From Streptomyces cyaneochromogenes (GTDB lineage: Bacteria; Actinomycetota; Actinomycetes; Streptomycetales; Streptomycetaceae), in assembly GCF_003963535.1 (NCBI RefSeq), contig NZ_CP034539.1, positions 8,308,001-8,372,000 of the forward strand: a stretch of 64,000 bases of DNA, in the 5' to 3' direction. The notes under the pieces are model-generated. The model was given only the letters and a program-made list of their open reading frames with translations. It did no database searches and had not been told where the DNA came from. Made by a program: the position numbers and the translations under genes. This document shows positions 42,364 through 50,752 of this stretch, piece after piece. Each line of letters opens with the position of its first letter. Position 1 is the first letter of the stretch.

Positions 42364-42398
42364 GACGAGTCCCCGTCGCCCAGCGACGGGGACTCGTC
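42364..42398. terminator. Strong terminator after the Hpa-type operon
   Basis: A perfect 16-bp stem, GACGAGTCCCCGTCGC with its complement, loop of three bases, followed by a T-containing tail (tgtttc). It separates the TetR gene from the next P450 promoter. Confidence 0.9.
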
Positions 42399-42441
42399 TG
42401 TTTCAGGCGGCGTAAAGAGTTGATTACCTGCCCGCGAAGTA

Positions 42442-42470
42442 TTGACGAAATTATCCGACTGGATAATTCT
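42442..42470 (+). promoter_or_regulatory. P450 promoter with operator between -35 and -10
   Basis: A perfect palindrome AATTATCC-GACT-GGATAATT (42449-42468) begins just after a -35-like TTGACG (42442-42447) and covers the spacer and a -10-like TAATTC (16-bp spacing). A repressor bound here would block RNA polymerase. This is the best copy of the operator shared with 35977 and 51918. Confidence 0.75.
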
Positions 42471-42555
42471 CGGCGGTGTAGGGCCCCCGTCGCCCTCCCT
42501 TTTGCCGCTCCCCACCTCCGCTCCGCCTCGCGCCCGATACGAGGAGTGCCTCGCC

Positions 42556-43752
42556 ATGACCGTCACCACCGTCGGACCCGCGTCCGTTACCGAGGATCTG
42601 CTGCCCTTCCGTGACCCCGGCTTCCGTGCGGACCCGTACCCGTACTACGCGCGGCTGCGGCAGGAGCACCCGGTCTACCGGCATCCGGTCGGCCTGTACG
42701 TCGTCTCCCGCTACGAGGACGTCGCCCGGCTGATCCGCAACCCCACCCTGAGCGTGCAGCAGCTCGACTTCGGGGTCGCCGACCCCATCCACCACACCAT
42801 GCTCGGCAAAGACGCCCCCGACCACACGAGGCTGCGGCGGATCACCAACCGCTGGTTCACGCCCAAGGCCGTCGAGGAGTGGTCCAAGGTGATGCGCGCC
42901 TGCGTGGAGGCCGTGCTCGACGAGGTCGAGAAAGGCGACGGCACCCTGGACGCTGCCGACGGCCTCTCCCTGAAGTGCACCTTCGAGACGACCTGCCACA
43001 TCTTCGGCATCGAGCCGACCGAGATGGACGCCATCCAGCGCAAGACCTACGAGATCGGGCTGAGCCTCGGCCCCGGCGGCAACGACGAGGAGGCCCGCGC
43101 CACCACGGAGGCGTTCGTCTGGTTCGCCGAGCACATTCGCCGGCTGGTGGCCGACAAGCGCGCCCACCCCGGCGACGGACTGATCGACGCCTTCATCGCC
43201 GCGCAGGAGGAGGGCAGGATGACCGAGGAAGAGGTCGTCTACACGATCTTCCTGTTCTTCGCCGTGGGGCACCTCGACGTCAAGCACCTGATCAACCACG
43301 GCATCTGGCTGATGACGCAGCGGCCCGAGCTGTTCGCCGCCTACCGCGACGAGCCGGAGGCGCGGCCGGGCATCATCAACGAGATCCTGCGGATCGACAC
43401 GCCCGAGTCGATGGTGGTGCGCCTGACCACGCAGGACACGGTCATCGGCGACACCACCGTGCCGGCCGGAGAGGCGCTGGCCCTGCTCATCGCCTCGGCC
43501 AACCGCGACCCCGAAGTCTTCGCCGACCCCGACACCTTCGACCACGCCCGCCCGGTCGCCGCCAGCCAGCACCTGGCCTTCGGCTCCGGCATGCACGGCT
43601 GCGCCGGCCAGGTCCTGGCCCGCGCCGAGGCCGACATCGTCTTCAGCTCGATCGTCAACCGGTTCTCCGGTGTCGAGTTGGCGGGAGAGCCCGCCTATGC
43701 GCACACCGAGTTCCTGCGCACGATCACCCACCTCCCCGTCCGTTTTCTCTGA
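42556..43752 (+). CDS. Cytochrome P450 with atypical I-helix
   Basis: A 398-aa P450. Heme loop FGSGMHGCAGQVLARAEA (Cys349) and K-helix NEILRIDTPESMVVR (ExxR) are intact. The I-helix reads FFAVGHLDVKHLI (~234-246), so the usual acid-alcohol pair (AGxE/D-T) is replaced by L240-D241-V242. Some actinomycete P450s linked to cyclic-amine oxidation are, as I recall, similarly divergent here, which would fit the amine context. Substrate-assisted oxygen activation is possible. GAGGAG precedes ATG 42556. It shares an operon with the second ferredoxin. Confidence 0.9.
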   Translation: MTVTTVGPASVTEDLLPFRDPGFRADPYPYYARLRQEHPVYRHPVGLYVVSRYEDVARLIRNPTLSVQQLDFGVADPIHHTMLGKDAPDHTRLRRITNRWFTPKAVEEWSKVMRACVEAVLDEVEKGDGTLDAADGLSLKCTFETTCHIFGIEPTEMDAIQRKTYEIGLSLGPGGNDEEARATTEAFVWFAEHIRRLVADKRAHPGDGLIDAFIAAQEEGRMTEEEVVYTIFLFFAVGHLDVKHLINHGIWLMTQRPELFAAYRDEPEARPGIINEILRIDTPESMVVRLTTQDTVIGDTTVPAGEALALLIASANRDPEVFADPDTFDHARPVAASQHLAFGSGMHGCAGQVLARAEADIVFSSIVNRFSGVELAGEPAYAHTEFLRTITHLPVRFL

Positions 43753-43786
43753 TTCCCCCGACCCCTTTCGAGAGGCAGGAGCCGTC

Positions 43787-43999
43787 ATGAAGGTCGAAGT
43801 CGATCTCAACAAGTGCCAGGACCACGGCCAGTGCGTGTACGCGGCCCCCGACCTGTTCGCACTGGACGACGAGGGACGCCTGTCCCTGCGGTCGCAGGCG
43901 ACCGACGTCTATGTGGCCGACGTGGACGAGGCGAGAGCCGAGGAACTGCATGAGGCCGCCGAGGTCTGTCCGCTCCAGGCCATCACGGTGCACGAGTAG
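43787..43999 (+). CDS. [3Fe-4S]-type P450 ferredoxin (paralogue 2)
   Basis: A 70-aa ferredoxin, paralogous to the protein at 36162. NKCQDHGQCVYAAPDLF has the same C-x2-H-x2-C and EVCPLQAITV the last Cys; about eight extra residues lie in the loop before it. It directly follows the P450 gene and is probably its dedicated electron donor, served by the single reductase at 36353. Confidence 0.9.
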   Translation: MKVEVDLNKCQDHGQCVYAAPDLFALDDEGRLSLRSQATDVYVADVDEARAEELHEAAEVCPLQAITVHE

Positions 44000-44125
44000 A
44001 GACGGGCACCGAGTCGAAGCCGGTCGTCGTACGACTCGTACGCCGGGGTGCGGCCGACCGGCCCGTCGCCTGAATCACGGTCCTGTAAAGACCTCGTGTC
44101 CGCAGAAGGATCTCACCGTAACCCC

Positions 44126-44178
44126 TTGCCAAACGGATAGTTCCAGCCCACCATGAGGCAACTCGTTTGGCCTAAAAC
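44126..44178. promoter_or_regulatory. GTTTGG-type operator upstream of the permease
   Basis: GTTTGG-CC-TAAAAC (44165-44178) and an upstream TTGCCAAACGGATAG (44126-44140) repeat the sequence class seen at 35919-35932 (GTTTGGTGCCAAAC followed by GG). Both lie before the permease GTG and suggest co-regulation of uptake and gamma-glutamylation. Confidence 0.5.
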
Positions 44179-44215
44179 AAAACTCCGCCCTCCCCGTCCC
44201 CGGCAGGTGATTCGA

Positions 44216-45673
44216 GTGGACAGTCAGACCGCGGTCGCCACGCAGACCGCTCATGACGCATCCATGGCAGGCAGACTCAAGCCCAACTCTCTCGGTGTCC
44301 TCGGCATCCTCTTCTTCGTTCTCTCCGCCCAGGCGCCGCTGACCGGCATCGCCGGGGCCGTGCCCATCGCCATCGCCATCGGCAACGGCGCCGGCGCTCC
44401 GGCCGCCTATCTCGCGGCCGGCATCATCATCCTGCTGTTCTCCGTGGGCTTCGTCGCCATGGGCCGCCACGTCGTGGACGCCGGCGCCTTCTACACGTAC
44501 ATCGGCAAAGGGCTCGGCCGCTCGGCCGGCTCCGGCAGCGCCGCCGTCGCGCTCTTCGCCTACTGCGCCGTCCAGGCCTGCATGTACGGGCTGTACGGCA
44601 GCATCATGAGCGGCCTTGTCGAGCACCACACCGGGGCCCACGTGGCGTGGTGGGTCTGGGCCCTCGTCACCATGGCGATCGTGCAGGTGCTCGGCGCCTC
44701 CGGCATCGAGATGGGCGCCAAGATCCTCGCCGTCTTCGTGCTGGCCGAGTTCAGCATCCTGATCGCCTTCGCCCTCGTGACCCTCTTCAAGGGCGGCGGC
44801 CCCGAAGGGCTCGGCCTCACGGACAGCTTCTCGCCGTCCGCCGCGCTCCAGGGCGCTCCCGGCGTGGCGCTGATGTTCGCCGTAGCGTCGATGTTCGGCT
44901 TCGAGGCCACCGCCATCTACGGCGAGGAGGCCCGCGAACCCCACAAGACCGTCCCTCGGGCCACCTACCTGTCCGTCGCGGTGATCACCGGCTTCTTCGC
45001 CTTCGCCTCGTGGATGCTGGTCTCCGCGCACGGCGCCTCCCAGGCCACGGCCGAGGCGGGCAAGGCCCTGGAGAGCGGCGACGCCGCGGCCTTCGTCTTC
45101 GCGCCGATCGCCGCCCAGTTCGGCGGCTGGGTGAGCGACGTACTGCCGATCCTGCTGGCCACCTCCCTCTTCGCCGGCCTCCTGGCCTTCCACAACTCCG
45201 CCAACCGCTACCTGTTCTCCCTCGGCCGCGAAGGGCTCCTGCCGCACGGACTGACCGCCCTCAACCGGCGTCACTCGCCCTGGGTGGCGGGCGCCGTGCA
45301 GACCGCGATCGCGGTGCTGCTCGTGGTGCCCTTCGCGGTCCTGGGCAAGGACCCGGTGCTGACCCTCTTCTCCTGGTTCAGCGGGGTCGCCGTCCTCGGC
45401 ATCATGCTGCTGTACTTCCTGACCTCAGTCTCGGTCATCGTGTTCTTCCGCCGCTCCGGCGCCGACACCCGCCGCTGGAACACCCTGATCGCCCCCGTCC
45501 TGGGCGCGCTCGGCATCGCCGGTGCCATCTGGCTCATCATCGCCAACTTCACGACCCTCATCGGCGGCGACCGGACCACGGCCCTGTGGCTCCAGGCCAC
45601 CGTTCCGGTGGTGTTGATCCTCGGCGTCGTCGCCGCCCGGCTGACGCGATCCAGGGCAGCGACCACCGACTGA
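44216..45673 (+). CDS. APC superfamily amino acid/amine permease
   Basis: A 485-aa membrane protein with about 12-13 helices. KPNSLGVLGILFFVLSAQAPLTGIAGAVPIAIAIGNG opens TM1 with the unwound G-x-G region of APC transporters; FGFEATAIYGEEAREPHKTVPRATYLSV is the conserved loop after TM6. It imports an amino acid or amine by proton symport. GTG 44216 with AGGTGA upstream is chosen, since the longer frame would start inside the operator region. It stands between the P450/ferredoxin unit and the PuuC/PuuD-like genes, the place expected of a PuuP-like amine importer. Confidence 0.87.
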   Translation: MDSQTAVATQTAHDASMAGRLKPNSLGVLGILFFVLSAQAPLTGIAGAVPIAIAIGNGAGAPAAYLAAGIIILLFSVGFVAMGRHVVDAGAFYTYIGKGLGRSAGSGSAAVALFAYCAVQACMYGLYGSIMSGLVEHHTGAHVAWWVWALVTMAIVQVLGASGIEMGAKILAVFVLAEFSILIAFALVTLFKGGGPEGLGLTDSFSPSAALQGAPGVALMFAVASMFGFEATAIYGEEAREPHKTVPRATYLSVAVITGFFAFASWMLVSAHGASQATAEAGKALESGDAAAFVFAPIAAQFGGWVSDVLPILLATSLFAGLLAFHNSANRYLFSLGREGLLPHGLTALNRRHSPWVAGAVQTAIAVLLVVPFAVLGKDPVLTLFSWFSGVAVLGIMLLYFLTSVSVIVFFRRSGADTRRWNTLIAPVLGALGIAGAIWLIIANFTTLIGGDRTTALWLQATVPVVLILGVVAARLTRSRAATTD

Positions 45674-45690
45674 ACACCGCGATCCCTCAC

Positions 45691-45724
45691 CGATACGGCC
45701 GGAGCCTGCGCCCCGGCCGTATCG
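45691..45724. terminator. Terminator after the permease
   Basis: A perfect 12-bp stem, CGATACGGCCGG with its complement, around a 10-base loop, 18 bp after the permease stop. It separates the permease transcript from the PuuC-like operon. Confidence 0.85.
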
Positions 45725-45746
45725 GGCCTTGTCGAACAGCGTGAGT

Positions 45747-45762
45747 CGTTCGTGATCGAACG
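45747..45762. promoter_or_regulatory. Palindrome upstream of the PuuC-like gene
   Basis: CGTTCG-TGAT-CGAACG, a perfect 6-bp dyad, lies 37 bp before the ATG at 45800, with further GAACGAGA-like repeats next to it. It differs from the two other operator classes and may bind a separate regulator. Confidence 0.45.
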
Positions 45763-45799
45763 AGATGAACGAGACGGATGAAACGGAGATGGAGAGCGC

Positions 45800-47290
45800 A
45801 TGCTGAACGCCACCCGCGAGGAACTGCTGCGCCGCGCCAAGGAACTCGACCTGCCCACGCAGCACCACATCGACGGCAACGACGAGGCCGGTGACGGTGG
45901 ATCGTTCGCCGTGGTCTCCCCGCGCGACGGCCAGACCCTGGTCCACGTCGCCGACGCGCGGGAGGCGGAGGTCGATCTCGCCGTCGCGGCGGCGCGCCGC
46001 GCCTTCGACACCGGGCCGTGGCCGCACCTGGCGCCCGTCGAGCGGGGCCGGGTCCTGCTGCGGATCGCCGAGCTGCTGGAGGAGCGGCGCGAGGAACTGG
46101 CGCTGACCGTGAGCCTGGAGATGGGCAAACCCATCACGGACGCGTACGCCATCGAGCTGCGCGCTGCGATCAACACCTTCCGCTGGTACGGGCAGCTCGC
46201 CGACAAACTCACGGACGAGTCCCTCCACACCGCACCGGACTCGCTCGCCCTGATCACCCGGGAGCCGACCGGTGTCGTCGGCGCCGTCGTGCCGTGGAAC
46301 TTCCCGCTCACGTTGGCGAGTTGGAAAGTCGCGCCCGCGCTCGCCGCGGGCTGCACGGTCGTCCTGAAGCCGTCGGAGTCCTCTCCGCTGTCCGCCCTCC
46401 TCCTCGGCCGCGTCGCCACCGACGCCGGACTGCCGCCGGGTGTCCTCAACGTCGTCACCGGCGACGGTCCGGTGGCAGGCCGGGCGCTCGGCCTCCACCC
46501 CGACGTCGATGTCCTGGCCTTCACCGGATCCACGGCCGTCGGCCGCCACTTCCTGCGCTACGCCGCCGACTCCAACCTCAAGCGCGTCTGGCTCGAACTC
46601 GGCGGCAAGTCACCGAACATCGTGCTGCCCGACGCCCCCGATCTGGAGAGGGCGGCGGCGACCGCGGCCTGGGGCATCTTCTTCAACCAGGGCGAGATGT
46701 GCACGGCGCCCTCCCGGCTGCTGGTCCACTCCTCCATAGCCGAACAGGTCACGGAGGCCGTCGTGGCGCGGGCACGCGAGCTGCGGGTGGGCGACCCGCT
46801 CGATCCGGACACCGAGATGGGCGCGCTGGTCGGCGACAGCCACCTCGGCAGGGTCCTGGAGCATGTCGCCTCCGGCCTGGACGAGGGCGCCCGGCTGCGC
46901 GTGGGCGGGGGCCGGGCCCTGGCCGAGACCGGCGGCAGCTACCTGCGGCCCACCGTGTTCGACCGGGTCGACCCGGGCATGCGGCTGGCCCGCGAGGAGA
47001 TCTTCGGCCCCGTCCTGTCCGTCCTCGCCTTCGACGACCTCGACGAGGCGGTACGGCTCGCCAACGCCACCGAGTACGGCCTCGCCGCGGGGCTGTGGAC
47101 CTCCGACCTGTCCACCGCCCACAAGGTCTCGCGTGCGCTCAAGGCCGGCACGGTCTGGGTCAACTGCTACGAGGAGGGCGACCTGACCGTCCCCTTCGGC
47201 GGCATGAAGCAGTCGGGCAACGGCCGCGACAAGTCCGCCCACGCCATCGACAAGTACACCGAGCTCAAGACCACCTGGATCCAGCTGTGA
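45800..47290 (+). CDS. PuuC-like gamma-glutamyl-aminoaldehyde dehydrogenase
   Basis: A 496-aa NAD(P)-dependent aldehyde dehydrogenase. VVPWNFPLTLASWKVAPALAAG, FTGSTAVGRHFLRYAADSNLKRVWLELGGKSPNIVLPDAPDLERAA (catalytic Glu), NQGEMCTAPSRLLV (Cys) and NCYEEGDLTVPFGGMKQSGNGRDKSAHAIDKYTELKTTWI parallel Escherichia coli PuuC closely, including the C-terminal end. It should oxidise an aldehyde to a carboxylate, probably while the amine is gamma-glutamylated. Its stop overlaps the hydrolase start (GTGA). Confidence 0.87.
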   Translation: MLNATREELLRRAKELDLPTQHHIDGNDEAGDGGSFAVVSPRDGQTLVHVADAREAEVDLAVAAARRAFDTGPWPHLAPVERGRVLLRIAELLEERREELALTVSLEMGKPITDAYAIELRAAINTFRWYGQLADKLTDESLHTAPDSLALITREPTGVVGAVVPWNFPLTLASWKVAPALAAGCTVVLKPSESSPLSALLLGRVATDAGLPPGVLNVVTGDGPVAGRALGLHPDVDVLAFTGSTAVGRHFLRYAADSNLKRVWLELGGKSPNIVLPDAPDLERAAATAAWGIFFNQGEMCTAPSRLLVHSSIAEQVTEAVVARARELRVGDPLDPDTEMGALVGDSHLGRVLEHVASGLDEGARLRVGGGRALAETGGSYLRPTVFDRVDPGMRLAREEIFGPVLSVLAFDDLDEAVRLANATEYGLAAGLWTSDLSTAHKVSRALKAGTVWVNCYEEGDLTVPFGGMKQSGNGRDKSAHAIDKYTELKTTWIQL

Positions 47291-48009
47291 CCCGTACGCA
47301 CCCGCGACCTCTGATCGCGATTCCGGCCCGGTTCGCCGCCACCACGTCCGCGCTCCGCTACGCCGCCGAGGTCAACGCCCGCGCGCTGGTCGAGGCCGTG
47401 TGGCGGGCCGGGGGAGAGCCGGTGAGCGTCCACCCCGCCGACCCGGCCGGAGCCGACGTGGCCGAGCGGCTCGCCCGCTTCGACGGCGTGCTGCTCCCGG
47501 GCGGCGGAGACCTGGCTCCGCACCGCTACGGCGCCACCGACACCCATGACAGCGTCTATGACGTCGACGACCTCCAGGACGTGTTCGACCTCGAAGTCGC
47601 CCGTCAGGCAATGGACTTGGGACTACCCCTGCTGGCGGTCTGCCGCGGGCTGCAGGTGGTGAACGTCGCCCTCGGCGGCAGCCTGGAACAGGACATGGGC
47701 GGCGCGGACCGCGAACACCGGTACATCGTGCACCCGGTCGCGATCCAGCGCGGCACTCTGCTCGAACAGGCCACCGGCGCCGAGAAGACGGATGCCTCCT
47801 GCTACCACCACCAGCGAGTCGACCGCCTCGGCGGCGGGCTCACGGTCACCGCGCGGGCCGCCGACGGCACCGTGGAGGGGCTCGAACTGCCCGGACATCC
47901 GGGGTGGTTCACGGCGGTGCAGTGGCACCCCGAGGACACCGCGGACCAGGACCCGGCCCAGCAGGCCCTGTTCGACGCACTGGTCCAAGCCGCCCACCCC
48001 AGACACTGA
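47287..48009 (+). CDS. PuuD-like gamma-glutamyl hydrolase (class I glutamine amidotransferase fold)
   Basis: A 240-aa peptidase C26-type protein. Catalytic Cys119 in LLAVCRGLQVVN, preceded by GVLLPGGGDLAPHRYG; His and Glu lie in VQWHPEDT. The arrangement equals PuuD and the GATase-like hydrolases of aniline pathways, which remove the gamma-glutamyl group. The GTG start overlaps the PuuC-like stop, so the aldehyde oxidation and deprotection steps are co-translated. Confidence 0.88.
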   Translation: MTRTHPRPLIAIPARFAATTSALRYAAEVNARALVEAVWRAGGEPVSVHPADPAGADVAERLARFDGVLLPGGGDLAPHRYGATDTHDSVYDVDDLQDVFDLEVARQAMDLGLPLLAVCRGLQVVNVALGGSLEQDMGGADREHRYIVHPVAIQRGTLLEQATGAEKTDASCYHHQRVDRLGGGLTVTARAADGTVEGLELPGHPGWFTAVQWHPEDTADQDPAQQALFDALVQAAHPRH

Positions 48010-48016
48010 CCCGGAC

Positions 48017-48922
48017 ATGGCTCTCTTCGGTCCCAAGCGACAGGCACCCCGCCTCGCCCCCGAACTCGACGACGTTCCGCTGGGCCGGGTGCTGAGAGGC
48101 ATCACCGCTGCCCGCGGCCCCGGGCCGCAGGACCTCGCCGTCGCCCAGGTGGAGCGGCTCCTGCGGGAGACCGGCGACGACTGGGACCGCCGCTGCCACC
48201 GTGTCGGCGTCCTCGCGCAGGCCGCGCCCGCGCTGGCCCGGGGCTGGCGCGAGCGCCGCCCCCGCGACCCGGATGCCCTGGCGCTGGCCGTGTGGTCCGA
48301 ACTGGCGACCGACCCGCACGGGGCCCTGGTGCTCTGCCGCGTCGCCTCCGATGCCCGCCCTGCTGATCCGACCCCGTGGGTGGGTGCGCTGGCGGCGCTG
48401 CGACTCCTGGGGCGGCCGAGCTCTGAACTTTCCCCCGTCTGGCAGGAGATACGCGCGCGTGATCCATGGCACCGGGAGGCGCACCTGCAGATCCTCGGCT
48501 ACCTCTCCCCGGAGGAGCAGGGCAGCCAGACCGCGCTGCGGGACTTCCTCGACGACGCCATCGCGGTCATGCCGTGGGACGCGCCGACGGCATGCCTGCC
48601 CCTGACGGCGGCTGTGCGGCAGTACCACCGCGAAAGGAGCGGCGGCGGAATCCAGGCACTGGGGGTGAGCCGGTACTGGTCGCAGCCGCACACCGCACGG
48701 CTGCTGGACCAAGGCACGGACTACTGGCTGCAACCGGGGCACCCGCGTCACGCGGCCGCCGTCGCGGACCTGGGAATCCTCGCCTACGCCCTGATCCGGG
48801 CGGGCCGCAGCGGTGACGCCGGCCCGGTCTTCTCCGCGGTCGGCGGGCTGGTGACGCCTTGGCCATGGAGCTTCGAGGGCGACCCGGTGGAGTGCTACAC
48901 CAACTACTCCGGTCGGGCGTAG
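48017..48922 (+). CDS. Hypothetical TPR-like helical protein
   Basis: A 301-aa protein of unknown function, starting eight bases after the hydrolase. It is almost all helical, with repeated 30-40 residue units (LALAVWSELATDPHGALVLCRVA, ALAALRLLGRPSSELSPVWQEIRARDPWHREAHLQILGYLSPEEQG). The sequence resembles DUF4034-like or TPR-like scaffolds in actinomycetes, but no catalytic residues stand out. It may be carried at the end of the operon without a role in the pathway. A terminator follows. Confidence 0.65.
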   Translation: MALFGPKRQAPRLAPELDDVPLGRVLRGITAARGPGPQDLAVAQVERLLRETGDDWDRRCHRVGVLAQAAPALARGWRERRPRDPDALALAVWSELATDPHGALVLCRVASDARPADPTPWVGALAALRLLGRPSSELSPVWQEIRARDPWHREAHLQILGYLSPEEQGSQTALRDFLDDAIAVMPWDAPTACLPLTAAVRQYHRERSGGGIQALGVSRYWSQPHTARLLDQGTDYWLQPGHPRHAAAVADLGILAYALIRAGRSGDAGPVFSAVGGLVTPWPWSFEGDPVECYTNYSGRA

Positions 48923-48927
48923 GTGCG

Positions 48928-48949
48928 CGGGCGGCTCTCCAGCCGCCCG
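48928..48949. terminator. Terminator between hypothetical gene and folD
   Basis: CGGGCGGCT-CTCC-AGCCGCCCG, a 9-bp perfect stem with a four-base loop, lies between the convergent genes ending at 48922 and 49013. Confidence 0.8.
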
Positions 48950-49012
48950 GCGACGCATGCGGAGTGGGGGCAGGACCTTCGCGCGGCCCGGCCCCCACGC
49001 ACTGCGTCGACG

Positions 49013-49861
49013 TCAGCCGCGCTCCGCGGTCTCGACGATGTTGGTCAGCAGCATGGCGCGGGTCATCGGCCCCACTCCGCCGACCGGCGGCGCGAAGGAG
49101 CCGGCGACCTGGTCGACGTCCGGGTGGACGTCTCCGAGGATGCCCTCGACGGTCCGGGTGATGCCCACGGACAGGACGGTGGCGCCCGGCTTGATCCAGT
49201 CGGGCCTGACCAGATGGGCCACGCCGGCCGCGGCCACGACCACGTCGGCGACGCGAGCGTGGGCGGCGGTGTCCTGGGTGGCCTCGTGGCACAGGGTCAC
49301 CGTGGCGTGCTCGGTGCTGCGGGTCAGCATCAGGCCGAGCGGGCGGCCCACGGTGAGCCCGCAGCCGATGACGCAGAACTGCTGTCCGGTGATGGGCACC
49401 CGGTTGCGCCGCAGCAGGTCGATGATGCCGCGCGGGGTGCAGGGCAGCGGCCCCGGCATGCCCAGCACGAGTCGGCCCAGGTTGACCGGGTGGAGCCCGT
49501 CGGCGTCCTTGGCCGGGTCGATGAGTTCCAGCACGGCGTGCATGTCGATGTGGGCCGGCAGCGGTAGCTGGACGATGAAACCGGTGCAGGCCGGGTCGGC
49601 GTTGAGCTTGAGCACGGCGGCCTCGACATCGGCCTGGGTCGCCGTGCCGGGCAGCTCCACCCGGATCGACGCGATGCCGACCTGGGCGCAGTCGCGGTGC
49701 TTGCCGCCGACGTAGGAGCGGCTGGCCGGATCGTCGCCGACCAGGATGGTGCCAAGGCCGGGAGCGATGCCCCGGCTCTTCAGCACCTCCACCCGCTCGG
49801 CGAGTTCACGTTTGGTCTCGGCTGCCGCGGCCTTCCCGTCGAGCAGCGTCGCGGTGGTCAT
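49013..49861 (-). CDS. folD: FolD-type methylene-THF dehydrogenase/cyclohydrolase with altered NADP site
   Basis: A 282-aa FolD homologue. SRSYVGGKHRDCAQVGI (Tyr and catalytic Lys), IVQLPLPAHID, DGLHPVNLGRL and GGVGPMTRAMLLTNIVE are conserved. It converts 5,10-methylene-THF to 10-formyl-THF. The nucleotide loop reads VIGCGLTVGRP, where Cys167 replaces the Arg of the usual VGRSxxVGxP/VGRGVTVGRP, so cofactor preference may differ from housekeeping FolD. Third gene of a minus-strand operon with PurU and a GcvT-like protein; this is probably a specialised pathway copy. Confidence 0.9.
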   Translation of the reverse strand: MTTATLLDGKAAAAETKRELAERVEVLKSRGIAPGLGTILVGDDPASRSYVGGKHRDCAQVGIASIRVELPGTATQADVEAAVLKLNADPACTGFIVQLPLPAHIDMHAVLELIDPAKDADGLHPVNLGRLVLGMPGPLPCTPRGIIDLLRRNRVPITGQQFCVIGCGLTVGRPLGLMLTRSTEHATVTLCHEATQDTAAHARVADVVVAAAGVAHLVRPDWIKPGATVLSVGITRTVEGILGDVHPDVDQVAGSFAPPVGGVGPMTRAMLLTNIVETAERG

Positions 49862-49888
49862 GTCGTACGAGCCTCTCGGTGCTGGTCG

Positions 49889-50734
49889 TCAGGCGAAGAC
49901 GACGGTGCGGGAGCCGGTGAGGACGACGCGGTCCTCCGCGTGCAGCCGGACCGCCCGGGCCAGCACGATCCGCTCGACGTCCCGGCCGATCGCGACGAGT
50001 TCGGGAGCGGTGTGGCGGTGTGCGACGCGGACGACGTCCTGCTCGATGATCGGGCCCTCGTCCAGGTCGGCGGTGACGAAGTGGGCGGTGGCGCCGATGA
50101 GTTTGACGCCCCGGTCGTGGGCCTGGTGGTAGGGCTTGGCGCCCTTGAAGCCCGGCAGGAAGGAGTGGTGGATGTTGATGACTCTCCCGGACAGCTTGCG
50201 GCACAGGTCGTCGGAGAGGACCTGCATGTAACGGGCGAGCACCACGAAGTCGACCTGGTGCTCGGCCACCAGCCGCAGCAGCTCGGCCTCCGCCTCGGGC
50301 TTGGTGTCCCGGGTCACGGGGAGGTGGACGAAGGGGATGCCGTACTGCTTCGCGACCGGTGCCAGGTCGGGGTGGTTGGAGACGATCAGCGGGATGTCGA
50401 CGGGCAGTTCGCCCAGGTCCCAGCGGTAGAGCAGGTCGACCAGGCAGTGGTCGAACTTCGACACCATCAGCAGCACCCGGCGGCGCTGCCCCTCGGGCCG
50501 GACGGTCAGCACCGGGTCGAAGCGGGCCAGCCGCAGCGCGAGTTCGTCCCGCAGCTTCTCGGTGTCGGCCGCGGGTGTCTCCAGGCTCACACGAATGGTG
50601 AAGATGCCGGTTCCGGGATCGGAGAACTGGGCGCTCTCCAGGATGTTGCCCTCGGCCTCTGCGACGCCCGCGGCGAGTGCGTGGACGATGCCCGGCTGGT
50701 CGGGGCAGCGGAGCGTGAGTATGTAGCGTTGCAC
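49889..50734 (-). CDS. purU: Formyltetrahydrofolate deformylase
   Basis: A 281-aa protein. N-terminal ACT domain (~1-80: YILTLRCPDQPGIVHALAAGVAEAEGNILES) and C-terminal formyltransferase fold with VVLARYMQVLSDDL, NIHHSFLPGFKGAKPYHQAHDRGVKLIGATAHFVTADLDEGPII, which holds the Asn-His-Asp catalytic set. It hydrolyses 10-formyl-THF to formate and THF. The start is a GTG at 50734. In this operon it would drain C1 units from the GcvT-like and FolD steps and regenerate THF. Confidence 0.93.
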   Translation of the reverse strand: MQRYILTLRCPDQPGIVHALAAGVAEAEGNILESAQFSDPGTGIFTIRVSLETPAADTEKLRDELALRLARFDPVLTVRPEGQRRRVLLMVSKFDHCLVDLLYRWDLGELPVDIPLIVSNHPDLAPVAKQYGIPFVHLPVTRDTKPEAEAELLRLVAEHQVDFVVLARYMQVLSDDLCRKLSGRVINIHHSFLPGFKGAKPYHQAHDRGVKLIGATAHFVTADLDEGPIIEQDVVRVAHRHTAPELVAIGRDVERIVLARAVRLHAEDRVVLTGSRTVVFA

Positions 50735-50752
50735 GTCAGGAACTCCGTCGGG

